Made by a program: the position numbers and the translations under genes. Source: an uncultured Pelagibacteraceae bacterium (lineage in GTDB: Bacteria > Pseudomonadota > Alphaproteobacteria > Pelagibacterales > Pelagibacteraceae). Taken from it: 51,503 nt of DNA. Shown here one piece after another: positions 7,333 to 15,996 of the stretch (position 1 is its first letter; each line of letters starts with the position of its first letter). The stretch is from positions 1-51,503 of the forward strand of contig CACKGK010000009.1 in assembly GCA_902599665.1 (NCBI GenBank), given 5' to 3'. The notes beneath the pieces were generated by a model, which saw only the letters and a program-made list of their open reading frames with translations, was not told the DNA's origin and did no database searches.

Positions 7333-8621
7333 TAAAATAATCTTATTAATACTGGATTTTTAATTATGTTTCTATTTAATTTAAAAGATTTAATAAATTT
7401 TTGAGAACTTAGTTCACTTGCATCATGAGTAATAATGACAATCGAAGCCGTCTTACTTTTATGATCAGGTATTTGTATTAATCTTTGAATAGAAATTTTA
7501 TTCTTCGCCAGAATCTTTGTTATAGAAGATAAAACGCCAGGTTTATCCTTAACTTCTAATCTTAAATATAGAGAATTTGATGAATGGTCTTTATTAAATA
7601 CTTTAGGTTTTAATCTTTTATTTTTAGATATGCCGAAAGGATATTTTATATTTCCTCTTAATATAGATAATAGGTCAGACATCAATGCAGAGGATGTTGG
7701 CCCTGGTCCAGCGCCCTCCCCTTGTAATACAGACTCTCCAATAGGTAAACCATTTAATATAACAGCATTCATTACACCATCTACATTTCCTATGTATGAA
7801 TCTTTTTTAACTAAACATGGATGAACTCTTTCAAAAATACTATTATTTATAATCTCAGTAATACCTAATAATTTTATTCTAAAATCTAACTGATCAGCAA
7901 TTTTAATATCTGTATAATCTATATTTTCAATACCTTCCATTAAACATCTGGATTTTGAAATTTTCCTATTGAAGGCTAATGATGTCAAAATTTTTATTTT
8001 AGCTAACGCATCATAACCGTTAAGATCTAATTTTGGATTTCCAGGTTCAGCGTAACCTAGTTTCTGTGCCATCTTCAGAACATTTTTGAAACTATCTTTA
8101 GTTCTTTCCATTTCTGACATGATGTAGTTACAAGTACCGTTAAGTATACCATAAACTTTTGTAATTTTATTTGTAGCCAAACCTTCTTTAATAGTTCGTA
8201 TTATTGGAATACCACCTGCAACAGATGCCTCAAATTCTAAATTAACTTTATTTTTCTCAGCTAATTCACTTAGATTGTCGCCATGTTTGGAAATTAATGC
8301 TTTATTTGGAGTTATTACATGAATTTTGTTTTTTAGAGCTGTTTCAATAATTTTTTTTGATATACCGTCTGATAAGCCTATGGCTTCGATTACTATATCT
8401 AAGTTTTTAATCTTCAAAATATCTAGAGGATTTGAATAAAAAATTTTCTTATTAATTTTAAATTTTCTTTTCTTGTTTTTATTTTTAGCTGATATAGCTA
8501 TAACTTTAATTTTCTTTCCAGTTTTAGTTTCAATATCTTTCTTTTTTGTATTTAACTCATTTAGAACATATGATCCAATTTGACCAAGACCAATAACGGC
8601 AATATTTATATTTTTATTCAT
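7332..8621 (-). CDS. hom: Homoserine dehydrogenase
   Basis: NAD(P)H-dependent reduction of aspartate semialdehyde to homoserine, the branch point to threonine and methionine. The 429 residues comprise a Rossmann domain with GLGQIGS (11-17), the catalytic/substrate domain with NGTCNYI, EPGNPKLD and the GAGPGPTSSA motif, and a C-terminal ACT domain beginning LRLEVKDKPGVL (about 350 onward) for allosteric control. No fused aspartokinase is present. Homoserine is the precursor for the O-acetylhomoserine-type enzymes encoded at 10924-14457. Confidence 0.95.
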   Translation of the reverse strand: MNKNINIAVIGLGQIGSYVLNELNTKKKDIETKTGKKIKVIAISAKNKNKKRKFKINKKIFYSNPLDILKIKNLDIVIEAIGLSDGISKKIIETALKNKIHVITPNKALISKHGDNLSELAEKNKVNLEFEASVAGGIPIIRTIKEGLATNKITKVYGILNGTCNYIMSEMERTKDSFKNVLKMAQKLGYAEPGNPKLDLNGYDALAKIKILTSLAFNRKISKSRCLMEGIENIDYTDIKIADQLDFRIKLLGITEIINNSIFERVHPCLVKKDSYIGNVDGVMNAVILNGLPIGESVLQGEGAGPGPTSSALMSDLLSILRGNIKYPFGISKNKRLKPKVFNKDHSSNSLYLRLEVKDKPGVLSSITKILAKNKISIQRLIQIPDHKSKTASIVIITHDASELSSQKFIKSFKLNRNIIKNPVLIRLF

Positions 8622-8625
8622 TCAA

Positions 8626-8832
8626 TTAATCTAATTTAGGAAAGTCGCTGATCTTACCATATTGAATAACATTTTTTTTAAATTCTTCAAAAGATGTTTC
8701 ATTTTCAAATTTTAATTTTGAAATATCTTTGTCAGTACTGTCTTCCTCAATATTCCACATAGAAACAGGGTGATTTAGTGAACAATGTGATAATGAAAAT
8801 ATTAATAAAATTATAAAAATATATTTAAACAT
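8626..8832 (-). CDS. Small lipoprotein, unknown function
   Basis: A 68-residue protein with a hydrophobic signal segment (3-15) ending in a lipobox-like LSHC, so Cys17 should become the lipidated N-terminus. The mature part is about 50 polar residues with no family that I recognise. It overlaps the 3' end of argC by 8 bases and ends 4 bases before hom, so it is embedded in the amino-acid operon. It might be a small SAR11-specific envelope protein. Confidence 0.7.
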   Translation of the reverse strand: MFKYIFIILLIFSLSHCSLNHPVSMWNIEEDSTDKDISKLKFENETSFEEFKKNVIQYGKISDFPKLD

Positions 8833-9850
8833 TTAGTCCTTCGCTCTGATTAAAGCCATAATAATTATTCATATTTTGTACAGCTTGACCTCCACCACCT
8901 TTAATCAAATTATCAATGGCAGACAATATTATTATTTTATCTTTATATTTGCTTTTACATACAGAAATAAAGCAATTATTGGTGTTGATCACGTCATTAG
9001 TACTTAAGAAAGTATTTATTTTACAGATTTTTATAAATTTATGATTCCTATATTGCACATTTAGAACATTAATTATTTTGTTTATGTTAATGCCTTTTTT
9101 TAAATCAACATAAATAGTACTTAAAATTCCTCTAAACATAGGTGTAAGATGAGGTGTAAAATGAAATTTATTTTTTTTGCCAGTTTTAAGATCAAGCTCT
9201 TGTTGAATTTCAGAATTATGTCTATGATTTGCTAATCCATAAGCACTCAAAGACTCATATAAATTTTTATCTTTATATTTTTTATGTACTCCTCTACCTG
9301 CTCCTGAATAACCAGATTTCGAGTCAATGATAATTGTTTGATTATTAATTAAGTTTTTTTTTATTAACGGGATTAATGGAATTAATACAGATGTAGGGTA
9401 ACATCCAGGACAAGATACTATTGGAAATTTTTTAATTAATTTACCACTAATTTCAGGTATAGAGTAAACACTTTTTTTGATTTCATTTAATGCCTTGTGT
9501 TTAATTTTATACCATTTTTCATAATCTTTTTTATTATTAAGTCTAAAATCAGCCGCTAGATCTATTAATAAATTATTTTTATTTAAAAATTTTGAAATAG
9601 ATTGTGCCTCACCATTTGGCAATGCTGTAAATATAATATCCACATTTGATAAATATTCTTTTTTAAATTTTGATATTTTTGGTAATTTATATTTTTTTAA
9701 TTCTTTTTCAAAAGAATCTATTTTTTTTCCGACAGAAGTACTTCCACACAAATATTTAATACTTATTTTTTTATGTGTACATAGGAGTTTAGTTAGTTGT
9801 AATCCTATATATCCAGTAGCTCCACATATAAGAACATTTTTCTTACCCAT
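8825..9850 (-). CDS. argC: N-acetyl-gamma-glutamyl-phosphate reductase
   Basis: Third step of arginine synthesis: NADPH-dependent reduction of N-acetylglutamyl phosphate to the semialdehyde. The 341 residues match the long (type 1) ArgC. Visible are the dinucleotide motif GATGYIG (10-16), ALPNGEAQ (76-83), the DLAADFRL segment and the catalytic Cys150 in SCPGCYPT. The C-terminal part has HFTPHLTPMFRGI, typical of the substrate pocket. It lies downstream of rpsI, 33 bases away, a common alphaproteobacterial order (rplM-rpsI-argC). Confidence 0.95.
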   Translation of the reverse strand: MGKKNVLICGATGYIGLQLTKLLCTHKKISIKYLCGSTSVGKKIDSFEKELKKYKLPKISKFKKEYLSNVDIIFTALPNGEAQSISKFLNKNNLLIDLAADFRLNNKKDYEKWYKIKHKALNEIKKSVYSIPEISGKLIKKFPIVSCPGCYPTSVLIPLIPLIKKNLINNQTIIIDSKSGYSGAGRGVHKKYKDKNLYESLSAYGLANHRHNSEIQQELDLKTGKKNKFHFTPHLTPMFRGILSTIYVDLKKGININKIINVLNVQYRNHKFIKICKINTFLSTNDVINTNNCFISVCKSKYKDKIIILSAIDNLIKGGGGQAVQNMNNYYGFNQSEGLNV

Positions 9851-9883
9851 AATTTAATATAACAGTTGAAATTTAAAAAGAAA

Positions 9884-10315
9884 TTATCTTTTAGAAAATT
9901 GGTAGCTTTTTCTAGCTTTTGCTCTACCAGGTTTTTTTCTCTCAACAGATCTTGAATCTCTTGTTGTGAGTTTTTCTTTACGTAAGGTTGATTTTAAAGT
10001 TTCATCAAATTTTAATAAGGCTCTTGAAATACCGTGTACTAAAGCACCAGCTTGACCAGTTTGTCCTCCACCTACAACTTTAGATCTAACATCGTAATCT
10101 GTTGACTGGTTTATTATTTCAAAAGGTCTTAAAATTTGCATTACGTGATTAGCTCTTGGAAAATAGTCGTTTAAAGATTTACCATTTACATAAAATTTTC
10201 CTGAACCTTTTTTTAACCAGACTTTAGCTACAGATTTTTTTCTTCTTCCAGTTGCGTATTTACTATCTTTAAAGTCTAATTTTATTTTTGATGCAGATGT
10301 TTGTGAAGTTTCCAT
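9884..10315 (-). CDS. rpsI: 30S ribosomal protein S9
   Basis: Small-subunit protein at the decoding side; its basic C-terminal tail contacts P-site tRNA. The 143 residues show the S9 signature GRRKKSVAKVW (23-33), the GGGQTGQAGA stretch (about 82-91) and a C-terminus ending KARKSYQFSKR. The ending KR is typical. The N-terminal extension of about 18 residues is longer than in E. coli, as usual in Alphaproteobacteria. It follows rplM by one base. Confidence 0.97.
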   Translation of the reverse strand: METSQTSASKIKLDFKDSKYATGRRKKSVAKVWLKKGSGKFYVNGKSLNDYFPRANHVMQILRPFEIINQSTDYDVRSKVVGGGQTGQAGALVHGISRALLKFDETLKSTLRKEKLTTRDSRSVERKKPGRAKARKSYQFSKR

Positions 10316-10316
10316 G

Positions 10317-10775
10317 TTAATTTCTTACAACGTTTTTTTGATTAAGCTTACTGATTTCAATTATTTTTGGATTTTGAGCAGTGTGAGGGTGTTCTTCTCC
10401 AGAATAAATTTTTAGTTTAGTTAATTGTTTTTTCCCTAGTGCACCTGAGGGCAACATTCTTTTAACAGCTAACTTTAATACTTCACCTGGTTTTTTTTCA
10501 CTCAATTTTTCAGGTGTTGTTTCTTTAATTCCACCAGGGTATCCTGTGTGTCTGTAATATTTTTTATTTTGAAATTTATTTCCCGTAAATTTAATTTGGT
10601 CTACATTTTTAATAACAACAAAATCTCCATGATCCATGTGTGGTGTATATGTTGTTTTATTCTTCCCTCTTATAATTTTTGATACAACCGTTGCTAGTCT
10701 ACCGACAACCGCTCCTTTAGCATCGATCTCAAACCATTCGCTATTTGTCTCGTCTTTTTTAATAAACTTTGTCAT
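10317..10775 (-). CDS. rplM: 50S ribosomal protein L13
   Basis: Early-assembly large-subunit protein. Recognised from WFEIDAKGAVVGRLAT, the THTP-like TYTPHMDHGDFVVI and the GYPGG...RMLPSGALG segments. I start it at ATG 10775 (152 residues), because the in-frame extension up to 10880 encodes a hydrophobic peptide unrelated to L13 and lies in the promoter gap before the divergent gene. rplM-rpsI form the universal pair and lead the minus-strand run. Confidence 0.95.
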   Translation of the reverse strand: MTKFIKKDETNSEWFEIDAKGAVVGRLATVVSKIIRGKNKTTYTPHMDHGDFVVIKNVDQIKFTGNKFQNKKYYRHTGYPGGIKETTPEKLSEKKPGEVLKLAVKRMLPSGALGKKQLTKLKIYSGEEHPHTAQNPKIIEISKLNQKNVVRN

Positions 10776-10837
10776 GAATGCGGGATTAATACTTATAATT
10801 ACATATATTGTCAAATTATTATATTTTAGTTGGACTG

Positions 10838-10862
10838 AATGGTTGATTGAATTATGACCATT
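10838..10862 (+). promoter_or_regulatory. Hairpin in the leader of the first metY-like gene (possible aptamer)
   Basis: A perfect 6-bp stem, 10838-10843 with 10857-10862, with a 13-base loop beginning TGATTG, lies 61 bases before the metY-type start in the 148-base divergent gap with rplM. SAR11 sulfur genes are known to carry SAM-II and SAM-V aptamers, and a short stem with a TGATT-starting loop recalls SAM-II. I cannot confirm the pseudoknot partners, so this stays a candidate. Confidence 0.22.
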
Positions 10863-10923
10863 TATTAGTAATAATAACATAGATAAAAAACGAATTCACA
10901 ATATTATAAATTATAGGAGCCTA

Positions 10924-12255
10924 ATGACTGATAAAAAAAAAGAATTGAAACCAAATACTTATAAATTTGATACCCTTAGTTTACATGCTGGTTATCAGCC
11001 GCACAAAAATGCTGGCTCAAGACAAGTACCAATATATCAAACCACATCATACCTTTTTGATGATGTCGATCATGCAGCTGCTCTTTTTAACTTAGAAAGA
11101 GGTGGACATATTTATAGTAGAATTTCAAATCCAACTGTTGGTGTATTAGAAGAAAGAGTTGCTTCACTTGAGGGTGGTACAGCAGCATTAGCTACATCTT
11201 CAGGAATGAGTGCAATATTTTTGACAGTAATGACATTATGTGAAGCAGGTGATCATTTAGTCGTATCATCTCAACTTTATGGAGGTACTGTAAACTTATT
11301 TAGATTAACCTTACCTAAATTTGGAATTAAATGTACATTTGTTAAACCAAGAGATACTGAGGGATTTAAAAAAGCAATTCAAAAGAACACCAAAGGTATT
11401 TTTGGAGAACTTGTTGGAAATCCAGGTAACGAAATAATGAACATGCCTGAAATTGCGAAAATTGCTCATGAAGCTGGCATTCCATTGATGGTTGATGCAA
11501 CTTATCAAACTCCTTACTTATGTAAACCGTTTGAGCATGGCGCTGATATAGTAATTCATTCACTAACAAAATGGATGGCTGGACATGGATCTTCAATGGC
11601 AGGAATATTAGTTGAAGGTGGAAAATTTGATTGGATGCAAAACGACAAATTTCCAACTATGACAAAACCATATGAAGGATATCATGGTCTATCTTTCGCT
11701 GAAGAATTTGGTCCAACAGCGTTCACTATGAAGGCTAGAGCTGAAGGTATGAGAGACTTTGGTCCTTGTTTAAGTCCTCAAAATGCTTGGAATGTTCTAC
11801 AAGGAATAGAAACTTTATCTGTAAGAATGAAGAAACATTGTTCAAATGCTGAAGAAATGGTTAAATATTTATCTAACCACGAAAGTGTTGCATGGGTATC
11901 TCATCCTAGTGTACCAGATCATCCTGATCATGAATTAGCAAAAAAACTTTTACCTAATGGAAGAGGTTCAATGATCGCATTTGGTATTAAAGGTGGAAAA
12001 GATGCTGGTGTTGCATTTATTAATAACGTTAAATTGGCATCTCATTTAGCAAATGTAGGTGATACTAGAACCTTAGTTATTCATCCTGCATCTGGAACTC
12101 ATTCACAAATGGATGAGGCTACTTTGAAGTTTGCTGGATTATCACATGATATGATAAGGTTATCAGTTGGTATAGAAGACATAGATGACATAAAAAATGA
12201 TTTCGAGATTGGTTTTAGAGCAGCAAGAAAACCAAGACTTGTATCAAATCAATGA
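10924..12255 (+). CDS. metY: O-acetylhomoserine sulfhydrylase-type PLP enzyme (copy 1)
   Basis: Cys/Met-metabolism PLP enzyme of 443 residues, MetY-like: gamma-replacement on O-acetyl(succinyl)homoserine with sulfide or a thiol. Motifs are YSRISNP (64-70), SSQLYGGT (115-122) and the PLP lysine Lys216 in SLTKW. Odd points: the usual VDNT before the PLP lysine is VDAT (190-193), and ESIGNP-like is GELVGNP (161-167), so its specificity may differ from the second copy. A strong AGGAG precedes the ATG. The stop overlaps the hydrolase start by 4 bases. Methionine gamma-lyase or another family activity cannot be excluded. Confidence 0.85.
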   Translation: MTDKKKELKPNTYKFDTLSLHAGYQPHKNAGSRQVPIYQTTSYLFDDVDHAAALFNLERGGHIYSRISNPTVGVLEERVASLEGGTAALATSSGMSAIFLTVMTLCEAGDHLVVSSQLYGGTVNLFRLTLPKFGIKCTFVKPRDTEGFKKAIQKNTKGIFGELVGNPGNEIMNMPEIAKIAHEAGIPLMVDATYQTPYLCKPFEHGADIVIHSLTKWMAGHGSSMAGILVEGGKFDWMQNDKFPTMTKPYEGYHGLSFAEEFGPTAFTMKARAEGMRDFGPCLSPQNAWNVLQGIETLSVRMKKHCSNAEEMVKYLSNHESVAWVSHPSVPDHPDHELAKKLLPNGRGSMIAFGIKGGKDAGVAFINNVKLASHLANVGDTRTLVIHPASGTHSQMDEATLKFAGLSHDMIRLSVGIEDIDDIKNDFEIGFRAARKPRLVSNQ

Positions 12256-13070
12256 AATTCAAAGTAAATAATAACGAGGTTTTTGCCTCTACAGGAGGAA
12301 GACCATTTGATAAAAAAAAACCATTGATTATTTTTGTTCATGGTAGTGGTCTAACCCATATGACTTGGGTACTGCAAACAAGATACTTTGCTTTCCATGG
12401 ATATAATGCACTAGCAATTGATCTTCCAGGACATGGTTTGTCAAGCGGAGAAAGTCTTAAATCAATTGAGGAAATGGCAGACTGGGTGCATGATGTAATT
12501 GATGCAGTTGGTCATAAAGAAGCTTCCTTAGTAGGTCATTCTCAAGGTTGTTTAGTTACAGTAGAGTGCACATCAAGGTATCCAGATAAAATTAAAACTC
12601 TTAGTTTAATGGGTGGAGCTAGTGCAATACCAATGAATCCAGAACTACTTTCATTAGCAGAAAATAATGATCCAAAAGCAGTAGATTTAATGATGGATTG
12701 GGCTCATGGTCCAGCAGGTCATTTTGGTGGTCATCCAGTACCTGGCCTTTATCATATCAACACAGGAACAATGCTTGCAAAATCTAGAACAATACAGAAT
12801 ACATTAGGTGTAGATTTTAGAGCTTGTGATAATTACAAAAATGGATTTGAAGCAGCTAAAAAAATCAAATGTCCTACTCTATCGATTTTAGCAACTGACG
12901 ATAAAATGTGCCCGGTTAAAGAGGGAAAAAAATTAGCTTCATTAATAGATGGTAGTCAAGTTGATATAATTGATAACTGTGGTCACATGATGTTATTAGA
13001 GGAAGCTGATAGAGTATTAACTGTACTTAAAAAATTTATAACCACAAATTATCCTCCATTATCAAGTTAA
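12252..13070 (+). CDS. Alpha/beta hydrolase between two MetY-like genes
   Basis: Cytoplasmic alpha/beta-hydrolase fold enzyme of 272 residues, no signal peptide. It has the oxyanion HGSG (30-33), nucleophile elbow GHSQG (95-99, Ser97), an acid at Asp216/217 and His245 in NCGH, so the triad is complete. At 272 residues it is shorter than MetX homoserine acetyltransferase (about 370) and lacks an obvious MetX signature, so I do not call it metX. Overlap with the upstream metY-like gene and the metY-like gene downstream make it part of the same pathway by context. Possible roles are thioester or lactone hydrolysis, or acyl transfer to homoserine; none is shown. Confidence 0.8.
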   Translation: MKFKVNNNEVFASTGGRPFDKKKPLIIFVHGSGLTHMTWVLQTRYFAFHGYNALAIDLPGHGLSSGESLKSIEEMADWVHDVIDAVGHKEASLVGHSQGCLVTVECTSRYPDKIKTLSLMGGASAIPMNPELLSLAENNDPKAVDLMMDWAHGPAGHFGGHPVPGLYHINTGTMLAKSRTIQNTLGVDFRACDNYKNGFEAAKKIKCPTLSILATDDKMCPVKEGKKLASLIDGSQVDIIDNCGHMMLLEEADRVLTVLKKFITTNYPPLSS

Positions 13071-13081
13071 ATTTAAGCTTG

Positions 13082-13131
13082 ATTGTATTTTTTCATTTTA
13101 GTTTAATACAATTTTAAAAAGAAGGGGAAAA
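13082..13131 (+). promoter_or_regulatory. AU hairpin and strong ribosome site before the second metY-like gene
   Basis: In the 61-base gap, 13082-13089 pairs perfectly with 13105-13112 (8 bp, 15-base loop), followed by a purine run with AAGGGG at 13122-13127, well placed for the ATG at 13132. The run TTAAAAAGAAGG after the hairpin resembles the purine-rich 3' part of SAM-II/SAM-V aptamers, which act by hiding the ribosome site. The stem is all AU except one pair, so it could also be chance. Confidence 0.28.
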
Positions 13132-14457
13132 ATGAGCAAAAATAAAAATCCAGAAACAATAGCCTTGCATGGAGGAGATTACAGAAGTGATCCAGCTACA
13201 ACAGCAGTAGCAGTACCACTATATAGGACAACATCTTATCAATTTAATGATACAGATCATGCTGCAAATTTATTTGCACTAAAAGAATTTGGAAACATAT
13301 ACACAAGAATTATGAATCCAACAAATGACGTGCTTGAAAAAAGAGTTGCAGCTCTTGAAGGTGGACTGGCAGCTGTTACGGTTGGTTCAGGTCAAGCAGC
13401 TTCAACATTTGCTATAATGAATGTTTGCCAGTCAGGTGATAACTTTATTAGTTCGACAGATTTATATGGTGGAACAGTTAATTTATTTACACACACACTA
13501 AAAAAATTAGGTATTGAATGTAGATATGCAGATCCTTCAGATCCAAGTAATTTTGAAAAATTGATTGATGAAAATACTAGATGTTTTTATGCAGAAACTT
13601 TACCTAATCCATACTTAAGAGTATTTCCAATTAAAGAGGTTTCTGACATTGGTAGAAAACATAATATTCCATTAATAATGGATAATACAGCTGCCCCTGT
13701 TATTTGTAAGCCCTTAGAGCATGGAGCCGCTGTAGTAGTTCACTCACTTACCAAATTTATTGGGGGTCATGGAACTGTTATTGGTGGAGCTCTTGTAGAT
13801 GGAGGTAATTTTGATTGGACGAAAGATCCAAAAAGACAACCATTGTTTAACGAACCTGATGCTAGTTATGGTGGAGCGAAATGGGGTGAAGTGGTACCTC
13901 AATTAACAGGAGCAAATGTTTCATTTGCTGTAAGAGCTAGAGTATGTCTTCTAAGAGATTTAGGAGCTCCATTAGCACCTGATAATGCATGGGGAATAAT
14001 TCAAGGTTTAGAAACTGTTCCATTGAGAATGAAACAACATTGTTCTAATGCTGAGAAAGCTGTTGCATTTTTACAAAAACATAAAAATGTAGAAAGAGTT
14101 ATCTACCCTACTCTGCACAAAGGTGAAATTGGTGAAAGATCTAAAAAATATATGAAAGGCGGAAACGGAGCTCTTGTGGGTATCGAGGTAAAAGGTGGTG
14201 TTGAAGCAGGTAAAAAATTTATTGAGTCATTAAAAATGTTTTACCATGTAGCAAATATTGGTGATGCAAGAAGTTTAGCTATTCATCCAGCAACAACTAC
14301 ACACAGTCAATTAACTGAAGAGGAACTTTTAGCAGCAGGTGTCACTCCAGGATATGTTAGATTGTCTATAGGAATTGAACATCCAGACGATATTATAGCT
14401 GATCTAGATCAAGCTTTGGGCGCTTCAGGGAAACCTAGTTTGAAAGCTGTAAGTTAG
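13132..14457 (+). CDS. metY: O-acetylhomoserine sulfhydrylase-type PLP enzyme (copy 2)
   Basis: Second MetY-like PLP enzyme, 441 residues. YTRIMNP (57-63), DLYGGT (110-115), ETLPNP (155-160), MDNTAAP (183-189) and PLP-binding Lys208 in SLTKF are present; here the canonical DNT is kept, unlike copy 1. The two copies are clearly diverged rather than a recent duplication, and both carry the long insertion before the RMKQHCSNAE / RMKKHCSNAE segment that is typical of the O-acetylhomoserine branch. The last 23 bases overlap the 3' end of ctaA on the opposite strand. Confidence 0.88.
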   Translation: MSKNKNPETIALHGGDYRSDPATTAVAVPLYRTTSYQFNDTDHAANLFALKEFGNIYTRIMNPTNDVLEKRVAALEGGLAAVTVGSGQAASTFAIMNVCQSGDNFISSTDLYGGTVNLFTHTLKKLGIECRYADPSDPSNFEKLIDENTRCFYAETLPNPYLRVFPIKEVSDIGRKHNIPLIMDNTAAPVICKPLEHGAAVVVHSLTKFIGGHGTVIGGALVDGGNFDWTKDPKRQPLFNEPDASYGGAKWGEVVPQLTGANVSFAVRARVCLLRDLGAPLAPDNAWGIIQGLETVPLRMKQHCSNAEKAVAFLQKHKNVERVIYPTLHKGEIGERSKKYMKGGNGALVGIEVKGGVEAGKKFIESLKMFYHVANIGDARSLAIHPATTTHSQLTEEELLAAGVTPGYVRLSIGIEHPDDIIADLDQALGASGKPSLKAVS

Positions 14458-15466
14458 GTTTTGTATTTATAAATAAGAAATAGATACAAGACGCAACTAA
14501 AAAAATTGAACTTATTTGGTGCATAGATGCAATTAATATCTGTGCACCATGTAATAAAGTAAGTATTCCTAAAACAATCTGTAAAATTATAAAAAATCCT
14601 AAAATATTAATTGATCTGTACAAATCACTCTTTTTATTTTTGTATACACTTAAAAATAAATATAGATAAAAAAATCCAATTAAGTAAGCTAATTTTCTGT
14701 GAATAAATTGTACGAGGGAAGGATCGCTGAAAGCAGATATTTTAAACAAATTTCCAAAATCATTATCATTTGGAAAAATTGAGTTACCCATTAGTGGCCA
14801 AGAATTATATATTTTGCCTGCATCCATACCTGAAACAAATGCACCAATAGAGATTTGTAAAAAAACTAAAATAAGAAAACTAACTGGAAATAATATATTG
14901 ATAGTATTTTGATAATTATTTCTAACTTTTATTTTTAAATAATTCCAAAAAATTAATGATAAAATAATAAAAGCAACTAATAAATGAACCGACAATCTAA
15001 AATGACTAACATCAACTCTATCAATAAGTCCACTACTTACCATATACCATCCTATAAATCCTTGAAAGCATATTAACAAAAATATGAAATACAAATTTAT
15101 TAATTTTTTAAAATTAATTTTAAAAGTGAAATATAATAGTGGAACTAGAAAAGTCAGACCAATAAGCCTTCCCATAAGTCTATGAGCCCATTCCCACCAA
15201 AAGATGACTTTAAATTCTTGCATTGTCATATCAAAATTTTGTAATTTAAACTCGGGTATCTCCTTGTACAAATCAAAATACATAATCCATTCAGAATTAT
15301 TAAGTGGTGGTAAAAATCCAGAGAATAATTGCCATTGAGTAATAGATAAACCAGAATCAGTTAATCTCGTTAAACCCCCAACAACAATCATCGCTGAAAT
15401 TATCCAAAACATGCACATAAGCCATATTGATATTTGATTATTGATCTTTAGATTTTTGCTATACAT
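14435..15466 (-). CDS. ctaA: Heme A synthase (COX15/CtaA)
   Basis: Inner-membrane enzyme that oxidises the C8 methyl of heme O to the formyl of heme A for aa3-type cytochrome oxidase. The 343 residues have eight hydrophobic segments in two repeats. Typical stretches are GGLTRLTDSGLSI (about 30-42), the WWEWAHRLMGR motif with a haem-ligand His (about 91-101), and the QFIHRKLAY and LHGAQI...MHQ segments in the second half. Type 2 (alphaproteobacterial/mitochondrial) by length. Its 3' end overlaps the convergent metY-like gene by 23 bases. Confidence 0.94.
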   Translation of the reverse strand: MYSKNLKINNQISIWLMCMFWIISAMIVVGGLTRLTDSGLSITQWQLFSGFLPPLNNSEWIMYFDLYKEIPEFKLQNFDMTMQEFKVIFWWEWAHRLMGRLIGLTFLVPLLYFTFKINFKKLINLYFIFLLICFQGFIGWYMVSSGLIDRVDVSHFRLSVHLLVAFIILSLIFWNYLKIKVRNNYQNTINILFPVSFLILVFLQISIGAFVSGMDAGKIYNSWPLMGNSIFPNDNDFGNLFKISAFSDPSLVQFIHRKLAYLIGFFYLYLFLSVYKNKKSDLYRSINILGFFIILQIVLGILTLLHGAQILIASMHQISSIFLVASCIYFLFINTKPNLQLSN

Positions 15467-15509
15467 GGAAGGATAAATATAATAATTTTTAAATTATCCA
15501 ATTATATAA

Positions 15510-15803
15510 ATGTCGCCATTAAAAAAAGAAAAACTCAGTAAAATAAGAAAAGAATTGGACAAATTAGATAATACATTAATAAAAATAATTAAGAAAAGAA
15601 CTAATTTAGTTAAGAGAGTTTTAGCTCTTAAAGAAAAAAAAAATCAAATAGTTGATAAGAAAAGGATTAATTTAATTCTTAAAAATATTAAAAAAAAATC
15701 AATTAAAAATAATATCGATCCTAAAATTACAAATAAAATATGGAAAAATATGATTTACGCATATATTGATTTCGAACGGAGAAATTTTAATAAAAAAAAA
15801 TAA
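15510..15803 (+). CDS. Chorismate mutase, AroQ type
   Basis: Rearranges chorismate to prephenate for Phe/Tyr synthesis. The 97 residues are all-helical, as in the intertwined AroQ dimer. They show IRKELDKLDNTLIKIIKKR (about 12-30) with the conserved Arg, Asp and Arg, LALKEKK with the active-site Lys, and a C-terminal helix with IWKNMIYAYIDFER. No prephenate dehydratase domain is attached. It stands alone on the plus strand and stops one base before the convergent rpmG. Confidence 0.85.
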   Translation: MSPLKKEKLSKIRKELDKLDNTLIKIIKKRTNLVKRVLALKEKKNQIVDKKRINLILKNIKKKSIKNNIDPKITNKIWKNMIYAYIDFERRNFNKKK

Positions 15804-15804
15804 C

Positions 15805-15996
15805 TCACTTACTGTGAGGTGGAAGTTTTTTTTCTACGAAAAGTTCATGTTTCCTAGTTGCGGGATTGTATTTCTTTGCTTTTAATTTTACCTTTGCCTT
15901 TTCTCCTCCAGCAGGTTTTTTTACATAATAGAAGTATGGACTATCAGGTTTTGCTTCAGGAACTAATCTAACTTTAACGTGAGTTTTTTTTGCCAT
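15805..15996 (-). CDS. rpmG: 50S ribosomal protein L33
   Basis: Large-subunit E-site protein, 63 residues. It begins AKKTHVKVRLVPEA, has the YFYYVKK strand and ends RKHELFVEKKLPPHSK. No cysteines, so it is the zinc-independent form, usual in Alphaproteobacteria. Last gene of the minus-strand run from the UQCC chaperone through merR. Confidence 0.93.
   Translation of the reverse strand: MAKKTHVKVRLVPEAKPDSPYFYYVKKPAGGEKAKVKLKAKKYNPATRKHELFVEKKLPPHSK

Noticed and set aside
10776..10880. Longer start for rplM at 10880
   Set aside because: The extra 35 residues are hydrophobic, do not match L13 and occupy the divergent promoter gap.
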